Source of the DNA: a virus
Length of the DNA: 23,435 nucleotides
Direction: 5' to 3' (one strand)
Virus record (IMG/VR): IMGVR_UViG_3300028809_000069
Span: 1-23,435 of that record
In this document: piece by piece, positions 1-7,897 of the stretch
How positions within the stretch are numbered: position 1 is the stretch's first letter
How the letters are laid out: every line of letters starts with the position of its first letter
The notes under the pieces: model-generated
Databases searched by the model: none
Told to the model about the DNA's origin: nothing
The model's input: only the letters and a program-made list of their open reading frames with translations
Translations under genes and position numbers: made by a program

Positions 1-426
1 AAGGCCCACCTCGAGGCGCTCGCCTTCGGCGTGCCCGTCTTCCGCGACGGCCCCCGCACCGGGCAGGCCGAGCCCTACATCGTCGTCCAAGAGGGACTGC
101 CCGCCACCCGCAACCTGCGCGCGGCCGGCGACTTCGGCGACCCGAACGCCGAGATCCCCATCGTGGAGACCGTCGTCGTCGACCTGGTGCAGCAGGCCCG
201 CGTGAAGACCGGCCCAAAGACGACGCGCGTCACCGAGCGGTACGGGCTCGCCGAGGCCATCGGCGCCGCCCTGCACGGCTGCCGGCTCCCCGCGTCCCCG
301 GCCCCGGTCACCGCGGTCCGTCTTGTCGACATTGACCGCATCCCCATCGAGGACAACAAGGTCCGGCACTCGATCACCGTCGAGGTGCACCGGACCCTCC
401 TGCGTTCGGAGGTAGTGCCCGCATGA
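1..426 (+). CDS. Tail terminator/tail completion-like protein (5' partial)
   Basis: The reading frame is open from the first base (KAHLEALAFGVPVF...), so the gene starts upstream of the window; a GTG at 31 is internal and not a credible start. About 141 residues are visible. There is no catalytic motif; the small alpha/beta sequence contains VVVDLVQQARVK and VRHSITVEVHRTL stretches. Its place, two genes before the major tail protein, matches the tail terminator (lambda gpU-type) or tail completion slot of siphoviruses. The role is therefore inferred mainly from order; a head-tail connector protein is the main alternative. It ends in an ATGA overlap with the next gene, suggesting translational coupling. 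Confidence 0.6.
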   Translation, partial: KAHLEALAFGVPVFRDGPRTGQAEPYIVVQEGLPATRNLRAAGDFGDPNAEIPIVETVVVDLVQQARVKTGPKTTRVTERYGLAEAIGAALHGCRLPASPAPVTAVRLVDIDRIPIEDNKVRHSITVEVHRTLLRSEVVPA

Positions 427-734
427 CCGTCATGTTCACCGAGATGCCCCGGGCGGACGTCATCACCTACCTGGGCCCGGCGTACCCGCCCGCCCCCGCG
501 TCCACGGTCGAGCGGGTGCGGTTCCTGTCCGACGTGGCGTCCGGCGGGGTGTCGGTGCAGTCCGGGTCCCGGCCCGGCACCACGTGGTGGGTGGTCGACG
601 GCGTGATCGTCCCGCAGGACGCCGGCCCGCTGCCCCAGCTGGAGGGCGACGAGGTGTACGAGCTGCCGCCGACTGTGGAGCCCGAGGCACCCCCGATCAC
701 CGACCCCAGCACCTACACCGCTGACATCCAGTAG
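423..734 (+). CDS. Small hypothetical protein between tail terminator and major tail protein
   Basis: This 103-residue acidic protein starts at the ATG of an ATGA overlap with the preceding gene. The N-terminal half (ADVITYLGPAYPPAP, WWVVDGVIVPQDAG) looks like a small beta-rich fold. The C-terminal third is rich in Pro and Glu and probably disordered. I do not recognise a family. Its place between the tail-completion gene and the major tail protein, and its coupling to the former, suggest a structural or assembly accessory role. No transmembrane segment or signal peptide is visible. Confidence 0.7.
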   Translation: MTVMFTEMPRADVITYLGPAYPPAPASTVERVRFLSDVASGGVSVQSGSRPGTTWWVVDGVIVPQDAGPLPQLEGDEVYELPPTVEPEAPPITDPSTYTADIQ

Positions 735-766
735 GGCCGGACCCCGGCACCAGGAAGGAACCCGAG

Positions 767-1345
767 ATGCCCATCTCCCGAGTGACGAAGCTGTACGCAG
801 TCGAGGACGCGAAGATCTTCCCGCTCCTCTCCGACCCGGACGGCGGCACCCCGTCGTACGGCGCGGGCATCGACGTGCCCGGCATCAAGGCGCTGGAGAT
901 CTCCGGCGACATCGAGGTGAAGGAGCTGCGCGGCGACAACGGGCTCCTCGACTCGGACTCGGCCATCTCCAACGTGACCGTGTCGTGGCCGCACGCCAAG
1001 CTGTCGCTGGACGTCCTCGTCGCGCTGATGAGCAGCGAGGTCACCGACTCCGGCACCACGCCGAGCCAGAAGACGAAGTGGCAGATGAAGAAGGGCGCCA
1101 AGCCGCTGCCCTTCAAGATCGAGGCCAAGACCCCGACGAGCGGCGGTGACATCGTCGGCGGCGACGTCCACTTCCGCCTCCTGAAGTGCGTCATGTCCAG
1201 CTTCCCCGGCCTCGGCCTCGCCGAGGAGGACTACAAGACGCCGGAGAACGAGGCGCGCTGCGTGCCGCTCATCTCCAACGGCGAGTGGATCGACGTCGAG
1301 ATCAACGAGACGGCCGTAGCGATCCCGACCGCTGCCACCCCGTGA
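767..1345 (+). CDS. Major tail protein (tail tube)
   Basis: This 192-residue protein has a purine-rich ribosome binding site (AGGAAGGAA) upstream of the ATG. It is soluble and beta-rich, with segments such as GIKALEISGDIEVKELRG and SAISNVTVSWPHAKLSLDVL, as expected for a tail-tube protomer that stacks in hexameric rings. The position directly before a frameshifting chaperone pair and the tape measure gene is diagnostic for the major tail protein in siphoviruses. An imperfect GC-rich hairpin follows the stop codon, consistent with a transcript end or attenuator after a highly expressed gene. Assignment rests on synteny and general character rather than on a unique motif. Confidence 0.85.
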   Translation: MPISRVTKLYAVEDAKIFPLLSDPDGGTPSYGAGIDVPGIKALEISGDIEVKELRGDNGLLDSDSAISNVTVSWPHAKLSLDVLVALMSSEVTDSGTTPSQKTKWQMKKGAKPLPFKIEAKTPTSGGDIVGGDVHFRLLKCVMSSFPGLGLAEEDYKTPENEARCVPLISNGEWIDVEINETAVAIPTAATP

Positions 1346-1347
1346 CC

Positions 1348-1395
1348 CCGGGCCGGGGCCCGTGTCTCTCGCTCAGCACGCGGCCCCGCCCGGCC
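1348..1395. terminator. Imperfect GC-rich hairpin after the major tail protein
   Basis: The arms around CGGGCCGGGGCC (from about 1349) and GGCCCCGCCCGG (to about 1394) can pair with small bulges around a loop of roughly 15 nt. It lies just behind the major tail protein stop and before the chaperone gene. It could lower transcription into the tape measure region or stabilise the upstream mRNA end. No T-run follows, as is usual in high-GC actinobacteria. Confidence 0.45.
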
Positions 1396-1445
1396 ACCCC
1401 CTTCATCCGCAGGCCGAAACCCGGCACTCACGTAGGGACACCACC

Positions 1446-1961
1446 ATGACGCACGGCCTTGACCTCCTCGCCGACGGCGGAACCGTTGACCTCGTCGACG
1501 GCACCAGCGTGCAGCTCCGCTACAGCATGCGCGCCCTCGCTCTCCTCGAGGCCCGCTACGGCTCCGTCGCCGCCGTCCAGGGCGCGATCGATTCCACCGG
1601 CAACGGGGCTGCGTTCGGCCCGATCATCCAGCTCGTCGGCGCCGGCGCGGTCGGGCCGGGCGGGTTCGAGCCGCACTTCCGCGAGCACCAGGACGCGAAG
1701 GGCGAACGGAAGATCAGCGGGGACATCGTGTTCCGGCGCCGCACGGACGGCGCGGACCTCGCTGACCTGCTCCACCCCGGCCGGCTGAGCCAGTACGTGG
1801 ACGCCTTCAACGCGGCGTTCTCCAAGGCCCTCGAGAGCCTGGGAAACGACGACGCGACCCCGGACCTCAACAGGGCGATCGAGACGGTTTCCCCTGGGCT
1901 GAGTTCTACTACCTCGCCGTCGGTGCCCTCCACATTCAGCCAGACACCTTCTGGGGCATGA
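1446..1961 (+). CDS. Tail assembly chaperone, short (gpG-like) product
   Basis: I place the start at ATG 1446 because GTAGGGA lies a few bases upstream; the longer frame from 1362 would run through the intergenic hairpin. The product is 171 residues, beginning MTHGLDLLADGG. This is the unshifted product of a two-part tail assembly chaperone, the gpG/gpGT arrangement that holds the tape measure protein before tube polymerisation. Codons 133-134 (GGA AAC) are the two zero-frame codons of a slippery heptamer. The zero-frame tail after it is Ser/Thr/Pro-rich and looks like low-information sequence, whereas the -1 frame encodes an ordinary protein. It lies between the major tail and tape measure genes as expected. 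Confidence 0.85.
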   Translation: MTHGLDLLADGGTVDLVDGTSVQLRYSMRALALLEARYGSVAAVQGAIDSTGNGAAFGPIIQLVGAGAVGPGGFEPHFREHQDAKGERKISGDIVFRRRTDGADLADLLHPGRLSQYVDAFNAAFSKALESLGNDDATPDLNRAIETVSPGLSSTTSPSVPSTFSQTPSGA

Positions 1962-2086
1962 CGCCGGCGCAGCTCCTCACGCTCGCCGAGCAGCACCAGG
2001 CCGCCCACCAGTCCGGCGGCCGACGTGAACCCGAACCCGCCGACGGCGCATCCCTGCTGGGGTTCGCCACGATGAACCGGAGGTGA
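1446..2086 (+). CDS. Tail assembly chaperone, -1 frameshifted (gpGT-like) fusion
   Basis: Slippage of -1 at 1841-1847 moves ribosomes into a frame open to the TGA at 2084-2086, giving about 213 residues: 134 shared, then 79 new. The new part reads through FPWAEFYYLAVGAL, then DTFWGMTPAQLLTLAEQHQ, and ends FATMNRR just before the tape measure start. It has no good start codon or ribosome binding site of its own, which supports expression by frameshift only. Conservation of this arrangement in siphoviruses is well established; the exact shift site is read from the sequence and the ratio of products is unknown. Confidence 0.85.
1841..1847 (+). promoter_or_regulatory. Programmed -1 ribosomal slippery heptamer GGGAAAC
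   Basis: The bases are phased G GGA AAC relative to the chaperone start at 1446, exactly the X XXY YYZ pattern. Shifted pairing would be GGG AAA. The -1 frame is open from here to 2086 and encodes the second chaperone domain. No obvious strong pseudoknot was found just downstream by eye. Confidence 0.85.
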
Positions 2087-2090
2087 CCCG

Positions 2091-5000
2091 ATGGCCGACG
2101 ACATCAACCTGCCGAACCTCGTCTCCCACCTCCAGGTCAACCTCGGCGGCACCTCCGGAGAGATCGACGACGCCAGACGGCAGGGCTCCGCCATGGGGTC
2201 CGCGCTCGGCAGCGGCATCAACCGGCAGCTGGACAACCTCCTGCGGCACCTGCCGCAGGTCACCATCGACGGCGACTCCGAGCCGCTCGATCGGGACCTC
2301 GCCCGCGTGCACCGTCAGCTCGCCATGCTGGACTCGCAGCGCATCGGCGTGGACGTGTCCATCACGGACGCCCTTCGGCAGCTGGAGGACCTGGAGGCGA
2401 ACCTCCAGCGGATCGGTGACGAGCACCACGACGTCAACGTCCGGGCCGCGACGGCGGCGGCTGCACGGCAGCTGGAGGAGTTGCGGCGGGCCGCCCGGCA
2501 GGTCGATGACACGGACGTCGATATCGACGTGGACGTGGACACTGACGGCCCGGACCGGCTCACCCGCATCCTGCGCCGGATTCCCGCTGTCGCGGGGCGG
2601 GCGGCGGGCTCGCTGGCCGGGGTGGGCGCGGCGACGGCCGGTGTCGGCGCGGCGGTGCCGATCCTGGCCGGTGTCGTCTCCACTCTGCAGAACGTCGCGC
2701 CGGCGGCGGGGGTGGCGGTCACGGGGATGGCCGCGCTGCAGCTGGCGCAGGGCGCGGTGAAGCTCGCCGCGATCGGGATGGACGACGCGCTCACCGCAGC
2801 GCTCGACCCCAGCAAGGCGGCCGAGTTCGGGGAGGCCCTCGAGAAACTGTCGCCGGAGGCGCGGAAGTTCGCGACCGCCGTACGGGATGCGGCGCCGGCC
2901 CTGCGCAGCATGCAGCAGGACGTCCAGGACCGCGTGTTCCGCGGCCTCGCCGACAACTTGCAGCGGACCGGCCGCGTCGTCCTCCCCGTCCTGCGGAAGA
3001 ACCTCCTCAACACGGGGACGGCCCTGAACGAGATGGCGTCGGGTGCGCTCGACGCGGGCCGGGAGCTGGCCACCAGCGGCACCCTGGGCAAGGGCCTCGG
3101 CTCCGCGTCCAAGGGCCTGCGGAACCTGTCCAAGGTGCCGCGGACCGTGGTGAAGGCGCTGGGGCAGATCGCTGCCGCCGCCGGCCCGTCGTTCGAGCGG
3201 CTGACGGAGGGCGCGGCCGAGGCCGCCGAGGACATCGGGAAGCGGCTCAACGCCTCGTTCGAGTCCGGGCAGATGCAGGAGTCCATCGAGGGCGCCATCG
3301 ATCTGCTGAAGGATCTGATGGAGGTCGGCGGGAACGTCGGCGAGATCTTCCGCGGCATCTTCTCCGCGGTGCCCGAGGGCGGCGGCATCATCGGCATGCT
3401 GCAAGACGTCACGCAGGCGATCGCCGACGCCGTCAACAGCCCCGAGGTGCAGGAAGGACTGACGGCCCTCTTCGAGGTGATGGGCACCCTCGGCGAGACG
3501 GTGGCGCCGCTGCTGGCGCAGGCGCTCGGCATGATCGCGCCGATCCTCGCCGAGATCGGCCCGCCCATGGAGGAGCTGATCGTCGCCCTGGGCGAGGCGC
3601 TCCAGCCGATCCTCGAGGCCCTCGAACCGGTGCTGGTGGAAGTGGCCGGCGTGTTCCGGGAGATCGTGGCCGCGATAACGCCGCTGCTCCCGCCGATCTC
3701 TGAACTGATCGTCGATTTGCTGCCGCTCCTGCAATACTTTCTGCGCGGAGTATCGGTCATTATCCGCGAGGTGATAGCGCCCGCGCTGGAAATGTTCGCG
3801 GTCGGGCTACAGAAGATCGTCGAATGGCTGGGTATTCTCGTCGGCTGGCTGGCCGGTCAGGCCACCGAAGGCGTAAAGGGTTTCTCGCAGGTTTTGCGCG
3901 GCGATTTCGAATCGGCGTCGGATTCGGCGAATGCATCAATTGCGAACATGTCAATCGACGTGGCGCGGAATGTCAGCAGTCTGCCATCGAAGATCACCGC
4001 GCACACGCTGTCCTTCGTCAGCGTCCTGCGCAGCATGGGCGAGAACGCCAAGGTCAGCGTGACCACGCAGGTCTTCGACATGATCGACCGAGTGCGCGGC
4101 ATGATTGCGGGCCTCCCCGGCATCGTCCGCGGCATCGTTTTCGGCTTCATCGACATCTTGCCGCAGGCCGGACGGGACCTCATTCAGGGTTTCATCATCG
4201 GTATCAAGTCTGCGATTCCCGGGGTGCGGGACGTCCTCACCGGACTCACGGGCAGCCTGACCGACTGGAAGGGCCCGCCCGCGAAGGACGCGCGGATTCT
4301 CACCCCGGCCGGCCGCCTGTTGATCGAGGGGTTCATTAAGGGCATCGACGGCACCACGGCGAAGCTGCGTTCCAAGCTGGCGTCTATCACGAAGGCGCTC
4401 CCGTCGAATGTCCGCTCCGGCTATGGCAAGACGCTGAAGAAGGCCATCACCGAGCTGGAGAAGCTGACCACCCGGCGTGACGCGGTCATCAAGAAACTGG
4501 CGGCCGGTCAGAAGAAGTTGGACGACCTGCTGAAGGCGCGGTCCAAGGCGGCCGGGGACATCACCAAGGGGATCCTCGGCGAGGCCGACATCACCTCCGG
4601 GCACGCCGACGTCAACTCCGTCAGCGCCATCACGGTCGAGTTGCAGCAGGCTCTCAAGCGCACGCAGGAGTTCCAGAAGAACATCGTCGCCCTGCGCAAG
4701 GCGGGCCTCCGCTCGGACCTTTTGCAGCAGATCGCGGACGCGGGGGTGGACGCCGGCGGGGCGACCGCTGCCGCGCTGGCCCGGGCGACGCCGGCTGAGC
4801 TGAAGAAGATCAACGGCCTTCAGGCGCAGCTCGCGAAGAGCGCGAAGAGCACCGGGGACACGGTCGGCGACGCCCTGTACTCGGCGGGGATCCGCGCGGC
4901 TCAGGGTCTGGTGGAGGGGCTGAAGTCGCAGGAGAAGACCATCGAGAAGCAGATGGTGAAGATTGCGAAGGGCATGATCACCACCACGAAGAAGGCCCAC

Positions 5001-5315
5001 AAGACACGTTCCCCGTCCCGGGAGTTTGCGTGGATCGGTGAGATGGACGGGCGGGGCCTGGAGGCTGGTCTCCTCGCCACGGTGGGCCGGGTCCGGGCGG
5101 CGGCGCGGACGGTGGCGGGTGCCGCGCTCGACGTCGCGTCGGGGGCCGGTGCGGCGCTCGCGGTCACCCCGACGGCCGGGCAGCTCGCGGCCGTCACCGC
5201 GGGCACCGTCGGGGGCGGCGACCAGTACAACACCTTCCACCTGTACGAGACCGAGGCCAGCCCGGACGGGGTCCTGCGGGCCCTGTCGTGGCGTGGCCTC
5301 GTGGGGAGGCGGTGA
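2091..5315 (+). CDS. Tape measure protein
   Basis: This 1074-residue protein is by far the largest product here and follows the chaperone pair, as the tail-length ruler should. GGAGGTGAC lies just upstream of ATG 2091. Visible parts: an N-terminal region with heptad-like helices and an Asp/Val-rich run near residues 140-155; an Ala/Gly-rich hydrophobic segment around 165-220; long amphipathic helices with hydrophobic blocks around 460-600; a KR-rich helical region around 770-830; and the motifs KDARILTPAGRLLIEGF and KTRSPSREFAWIGEMDGRGLE, which echo each other as SP/TPxGR...G motifs of actinophage tape measures. At about 0.15 nm per residue the length predicts a tail near 160 nm. Part of the gene (about 3660-4200) uses A/T-ending codons far more than its surroundings. 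Confidence 0.93.
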   Translation: MADDINLPNLVSHLQVNLGGTSGEIDDARRQGSAMGSALGSGINRQLDNLLRHLPQVTIDGDSEPLDRDLARVHRQLAMLDSQRIGVDVSITDALRQLEDLEANLQRIGDEHHDVNVRAATAAAARQLEELRRAARQVDDTDVDIDVDVDTDGPDRLTRILRRIPAVAGRAAGSLAGVGAATAGVGAAVPILAGVVSTLQNVAPAAGVAVTGMAALQLAQGAVKLAAIGMDDALTAALDPSKAAEFGEALEKLSPEARKFATAVRDAAPALRSMQQDVQDRVFRGLADNLQRTGRVVLPVLRKNLLNTGTALNEMASGALDAGRELATSGTLGKGLGSASKGLRNLSKVPRTVVKALGQIAAAAGPSFERLTEGAAEAAEDIGKRLNASFESGQMQESIEGAIDLLKDLMEVGGNVGEIFRGIFSAVPEGGGIIGMLQDVTQAIADAVNSPEVQEGLTALFEVMGTLGETVAPLLAQALGMIAPILAEIGPPMEELIVALGEALQPILEALEPVLVEVAGVFREIVAAITPLLPPISELIVDLLPLLQYFLRGVSVIIREVIAPALEMFAVGLQKIVEWLGILVGWLAGQATEGVKGFSQVLRGDFESASDSANASIANMSIDVARNVSSLPSKITAHTLSFVSVLRSMGENAKVSVTTQVFDMIDRVRGMIAGLPGIVRGIVFGFIDILPQAGRDLIQGFIIGIKSAIPGVRDVLTGLTGSLTDWKGPPAKDARILTPAGRLLIEGFIKGIDGTTAKLRSKLASITKALPSNVRSGYGKTLKKAITELEKLTTRRDAVIKKLAAGQKKLDDLLKARSKAAGDITKGILGEADITSGHADVNSVSAITVELQQALKRTQEFQKNIVALRKAGLRSDLLQQIADAGVDAGGATAAALARATPAELKKINGLQAQLAKSAKSTGDTVGDALYSAGIRAAQGLVEGLKSQEKTIEKQMVKIAKGMITTTKKAHKTRSPSREFAWIGEMDGRGLEAGLLATVGRVRAAARTVAGAALDVASGAGAALAVTPTAGQLAAVTAGTVGGGDQYNTFHLYETEASPDGVLRALSWRGLVGRR

Positions 5316-5317
5316 GC

Positions 5318-6724
5318 GTGGCACAGCAGGCACTCGGCCGCGTGCGGTGGGGCGGGCTGGAGTTCGGGCCCGGCACCCCGTACACCGTGGCCGCCGTGGA
5401 AGGGCTGGACGATCTGCCGGACATCCGCGGCGAGGACGTCGAACGGCCGGGCCAGCACGGCGACTACACCGGCCCCGACTGGACCGGGGCGCGGGTAGTG
5501 CAGCTCAAGCTCGGCATCCGCGGCGAGTCGCCGGACGACCTGCGGAAGCTGACGCTGGCCCTGCGCAACGCCACCCAGCCGCAGCGCCAGCCTGCCCCGC
5601 TCCAGTTCCTGGACCAGGACGTCATGGTGTGGGGCAAGGTGCGGAAGCGGTCGCTGCCGTACGACGCTGAGCAGCTGTGGCGGCTCGGTGACGCGGCCCT
5701 CGAGGTGTACTGCGCGGACCCGTACCTGTACGGGCTCGAGGAGAAGACGGCGTTCACGTCGACGTACTCCCCGTCGGCGGGACGCACGTACCCGCTGGCG
5801 TACGGGGCAGCCCCGATCCTCGCCCGGAACTACGCCTTCAACCCGTCCGCCGAACTCGGCTTGACGGACATCTCCGCCTACAACTCGTCCGCGCTGGCCC
5901 GCGTCACCTCGGACGGCCAGTCCGGCACGGCATCCGTTCAGATCACCAACGGGTCGGGGACCACGTTCGGCGGCGCGCAGTACGCGATCACTCCTCAGCC
6001 GGCCGGGACCACGATCACGGCGTCCGCGTGGGTGAAGGTGCCCGGCACCGGCACCACCGTGTTCTTCGCGTTCCGCTCGGCATCCTCGACACTCGGCACC
6101 GCCAGCGCCGGCACACCGGCGGCCGGACAGTGGACGCGGGTCAGCGTCCAGTACACCGTCCCGGCCGGGCAGACCTGCACACAGGTCGCGGTCGCCTACA
6201 ACTCGGCCCCTGGGGTGGTGTGGCAGGCGGACGCGATGATGGCCGAGACCGGAGTCTCCAGCCCGTCGGACTACGTGGACGGCTCGCTGCCCGGCTGCAC
6301 GTGGGAGGGCACGCCGCACGACTCCCCGTCCCGGCGCCTGGGCGCTGCCACGGGGGTCCGCTCCTACGGCAGTGCGGGCACGTCCGGCCGGCTGACTGCC
6401 GTCAACGACGGCGCTTCACCGGCGTACCCGGTGCTGCGCCTCGACGGGCCCGTGGCCAACCCCGCGATCGAGCAGGTGACGACCGGCGGCATCCTCGTCC
6501 TCGACGCCTCCCTCCAGGCCGGCGAATACCTGATCATCGACACCCGCACTCGGGCCGTCCTGCTGATGGGGTCCAGCCCTCGCCGCGCCTGGGTCCGCGC
6601 CGGGTCGACGTGGCCACTCCTCGAGCCGGGCCCCAACGAACTCGCGTTCCGGGGGTCCGCCCTGCCGGGTGACGCCGGCCAGCCGTCCCTTCTCACCGTC
6701 ACCTGGCGAGACACCAGCCTGTAG
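5318..6724 (+). CDS. Distal tail protein (Dit-like) with inserted carbohydrate-binding-like domain
   Basis: Two in-frame GTG starts, 5312 and 5318, follow GGGGAGG at 5303-5309. I chose 5318 for its 8-nt spacing; 5312 would overlap the tape measure stop as GTGA. The product is 468 residues. Residues 1-160 resemble the N-terminal belt domain of siphovirus distal tail proteins (VQLKLGIRGESPDDLRKLTLALR, then RSLPYD...DAALEVYCADPYLYG). Residues about 171-338 form a separate beta-sandwich-like module (NYAFNPSAEL, ITASAWVKVPGTG, QWTRVSVQYTVPAG, WQADAMMAETG) of the kind found in carbohydrate-binding modules. The C-terminal 130 residues resume a Dit-like galectin/OB-type end (GEYLIIDTRTRAVLLMG). The protein probably caps the tail tube and touches host surface glycans; the sugar target is unknown. 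Confidence 0.8.
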   Translation: MAQQALGRVRWGGLEFGPGTPYTVAAVEGLDDLPDIRGEDVERPGQHGDYTGPDWTGARVVQLKLGIRGESPDDLRKLTLALRNATQPQRQPAPLQFLDQDVMVWGKVRKRSLPYDAEQLWRLGDAALEVYCADPYLYGLEEKTAFTSTYSPSAGRTYPLAYGAAPILARNYAFNPSAELGLTDISAYNSSALARVTSDGQSGTASVQITNGSGTTFGGAQYAITPQPAGTTITASAWVKVPGTGTTVFFAFRSASSTLGTASAGTPAAGQWTRVSVQYTVPAGQTCTQVAVAYNSAPGVVWQADAMMAETGVSSPSDYVDGSLPGCTWEGTPHDSPSRRLGAATGVRSYGSAGTSGRLTAVNDGASPAYPVLRLDGPVANPAIEQVTTGGILVLDASLQAGEYLIIDTRTRAVLLMGSSPRRAWVRAGSTWPLLEPGPNELAFRGSALPGDAGQPSLLTVTWRDTSL

Positions 6725-6739
6725 AAAGGAGGGCCCGAG

Positions 6740-7897
6740 GTGGCCCTGATCAACCCGCCCATGTGGATGCAGGCCGGAAGCTACCCGGCCCGTAACGACC
6801 GGCTGGCCCTGACCGCGCTCCTGTCCTACCCCGGGTTCGCTGCGGACGAGGCGACGCCGATGCGGATCCGGCAGGGCGTCAAGCCCAGCTACCAGCAACA
6901 GCAGCTGAAGGTCCGCGCCGCCCCGACCCCGAACATGAGCGTCATCGTCAGCGCCGGGTTCGCGTTCGTCGACCAGCACGACGCCGGCGGGCAGGGCACG
7001 TACATCTGCGCCAACGACGGGGACGTGGCCCTGACGGTGCAGCCCGCGGGTGGGGCCGGCCAGTACCGGAAGGACACCGTGGTCGCCTCGGTGTACGACG
7101 GCGAGTACGCCGGGTCGGCGAACGAGTGGCGGCTGGAGGTCATCCAGGGCCCGTACGCCAGCTCGGCGGGCACCACGCAGCGGGGCAGCCTGCCGAACAA
7201 CGCGCAGATCCTCGCGGACCTGTCGATCGGCCCGAGCCAGACGGCAGTGGCCGCGGGCAACATCGCCGATGTCCGGAACTACACCGTGGCCGCGGGCGGG
7301 ATTGTGCCGGTGGCGTCGAGCGTGGCCCCGAACCGGATGCACCCGGGGCAGGTGCTGTACCTGACGGACACCGACACGTTCGTGTACGGCAAGCCCGACG
7401 GCAGCACCGCCAACGTGCTCCAGTCTGCGGGCGCCTCCGCGATCGGGAAGAAGACTTTCGTCCGGCTGGACTCCAACTTCACCAGCTCGTTCAGTACCCC
7501 CGTGGACGTGACCGGCCTGATGATCCCGGTCGCCGCGAACGCGGTCTACACGGTGGAGGGCATGCTGCACTGGTACACCAGCGACGAGTCTCAGGGCGAC
7601 CTCAACTTGGACTGGGTCGGGCCCACGGGCGCGACGGGGACGTGGCTGGGGTTCGCTCAGCCGATCAGTGCCAGCAGCGGTGAGGGCCCGGTGCGGACCC
7701 TGTCCACCGCGCTCACCTCCGCCCGCAGCTTCGGCGCCCGCACGGACGTCGACAATCCGTCCGGCATGCTGGTGCGGGCCCTCCTGCGGACCGGGTCGAC
7801 GGCGGGCACCTACGGCCCGCAGATCGGCCGCACCGGTACCGCCGGCGTCGTCACCATGGTCCGTGACTCATGGCTGACGGTGGAGCGGGTGGCGTGA
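6740..7897 (+). CDS. Minor tail protein (baseplate/receptor-binding candidate)
   Basis: This 385-residue protein starts at GTG 6740 behind an excellent AAAGGAGG. The N-terminal half (MALINPPMWMQAGSYPARNDRLALTA, then a repeated-strand region ending near NIADVRNYTVAAGG) is typical of actinophage baseplate or upper-fibre proteins. The C-terminal part (after about residue 235: KTFVRLDSNFTSSFSTPVDVTGL, YTVEGMLHWYT, DLNLDWVGPTGATGTWLGF) looks like a compact beta-sandwich tip domain. No enzymatic motif is visible. Placement between Dit and the hub-like protein supports a tail-tip structural or receptor-binding role; the receptor cannot be inferred. Confidence 0.75.
   Translation: MALINPPMWMQAGSYPARNDRLALTALLSYPGFAADEATPMRIRQGVKPSYQQQQLKVRAAPTPNMSVIVSAGFAFVDQHDAGGQGTYICANDGDVALTVQPAGGAGQYRKDTVVASVYDGEYAGSANEWRLEVIQGPYASSAGTTQRGSLPNNAQILADLSIGPSQTAVAAGNIADVRNYTVAAGGIVPVASSVAPNRMHPGQVLYLTDTDTFVYGKPDGSTANVLQSAGASAIGKKTFVRLDSNFTSSFSTPVDVTGLMIPVAANAVYTVEGMLHWYTSDESQGDLNLDWVGPTGATGTWLGFAQPISASSGEGPVRTLSTALTSARSFGARTDVDNPSGMLVRALLRTGSTAGTYGPQIGRTGTAGVVTMVRDSWLTVERVA

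Noticed and set aside
1882-1890. TTTCCCC run as an alternative frameshift site
   Set aside because: Phase relative to the zero frame (GTT TCC CCT) does not fit X XXY YYZ, whereas GGGAAAC 40 bp upstream fits exactly.
1977-3734. 585-codon open frame on the minus strand
   Set aside because: Antisense to the tape measure gene; such frames arise from codon bias in GC-rich DNA. It lacks a family pattern and ribosome binding site.
4901-6319. 472-codon minus-strand frame across tape measure and Dit genes
   Set aside because: Spans the junction of two real genes on the other strand and shows no domain.
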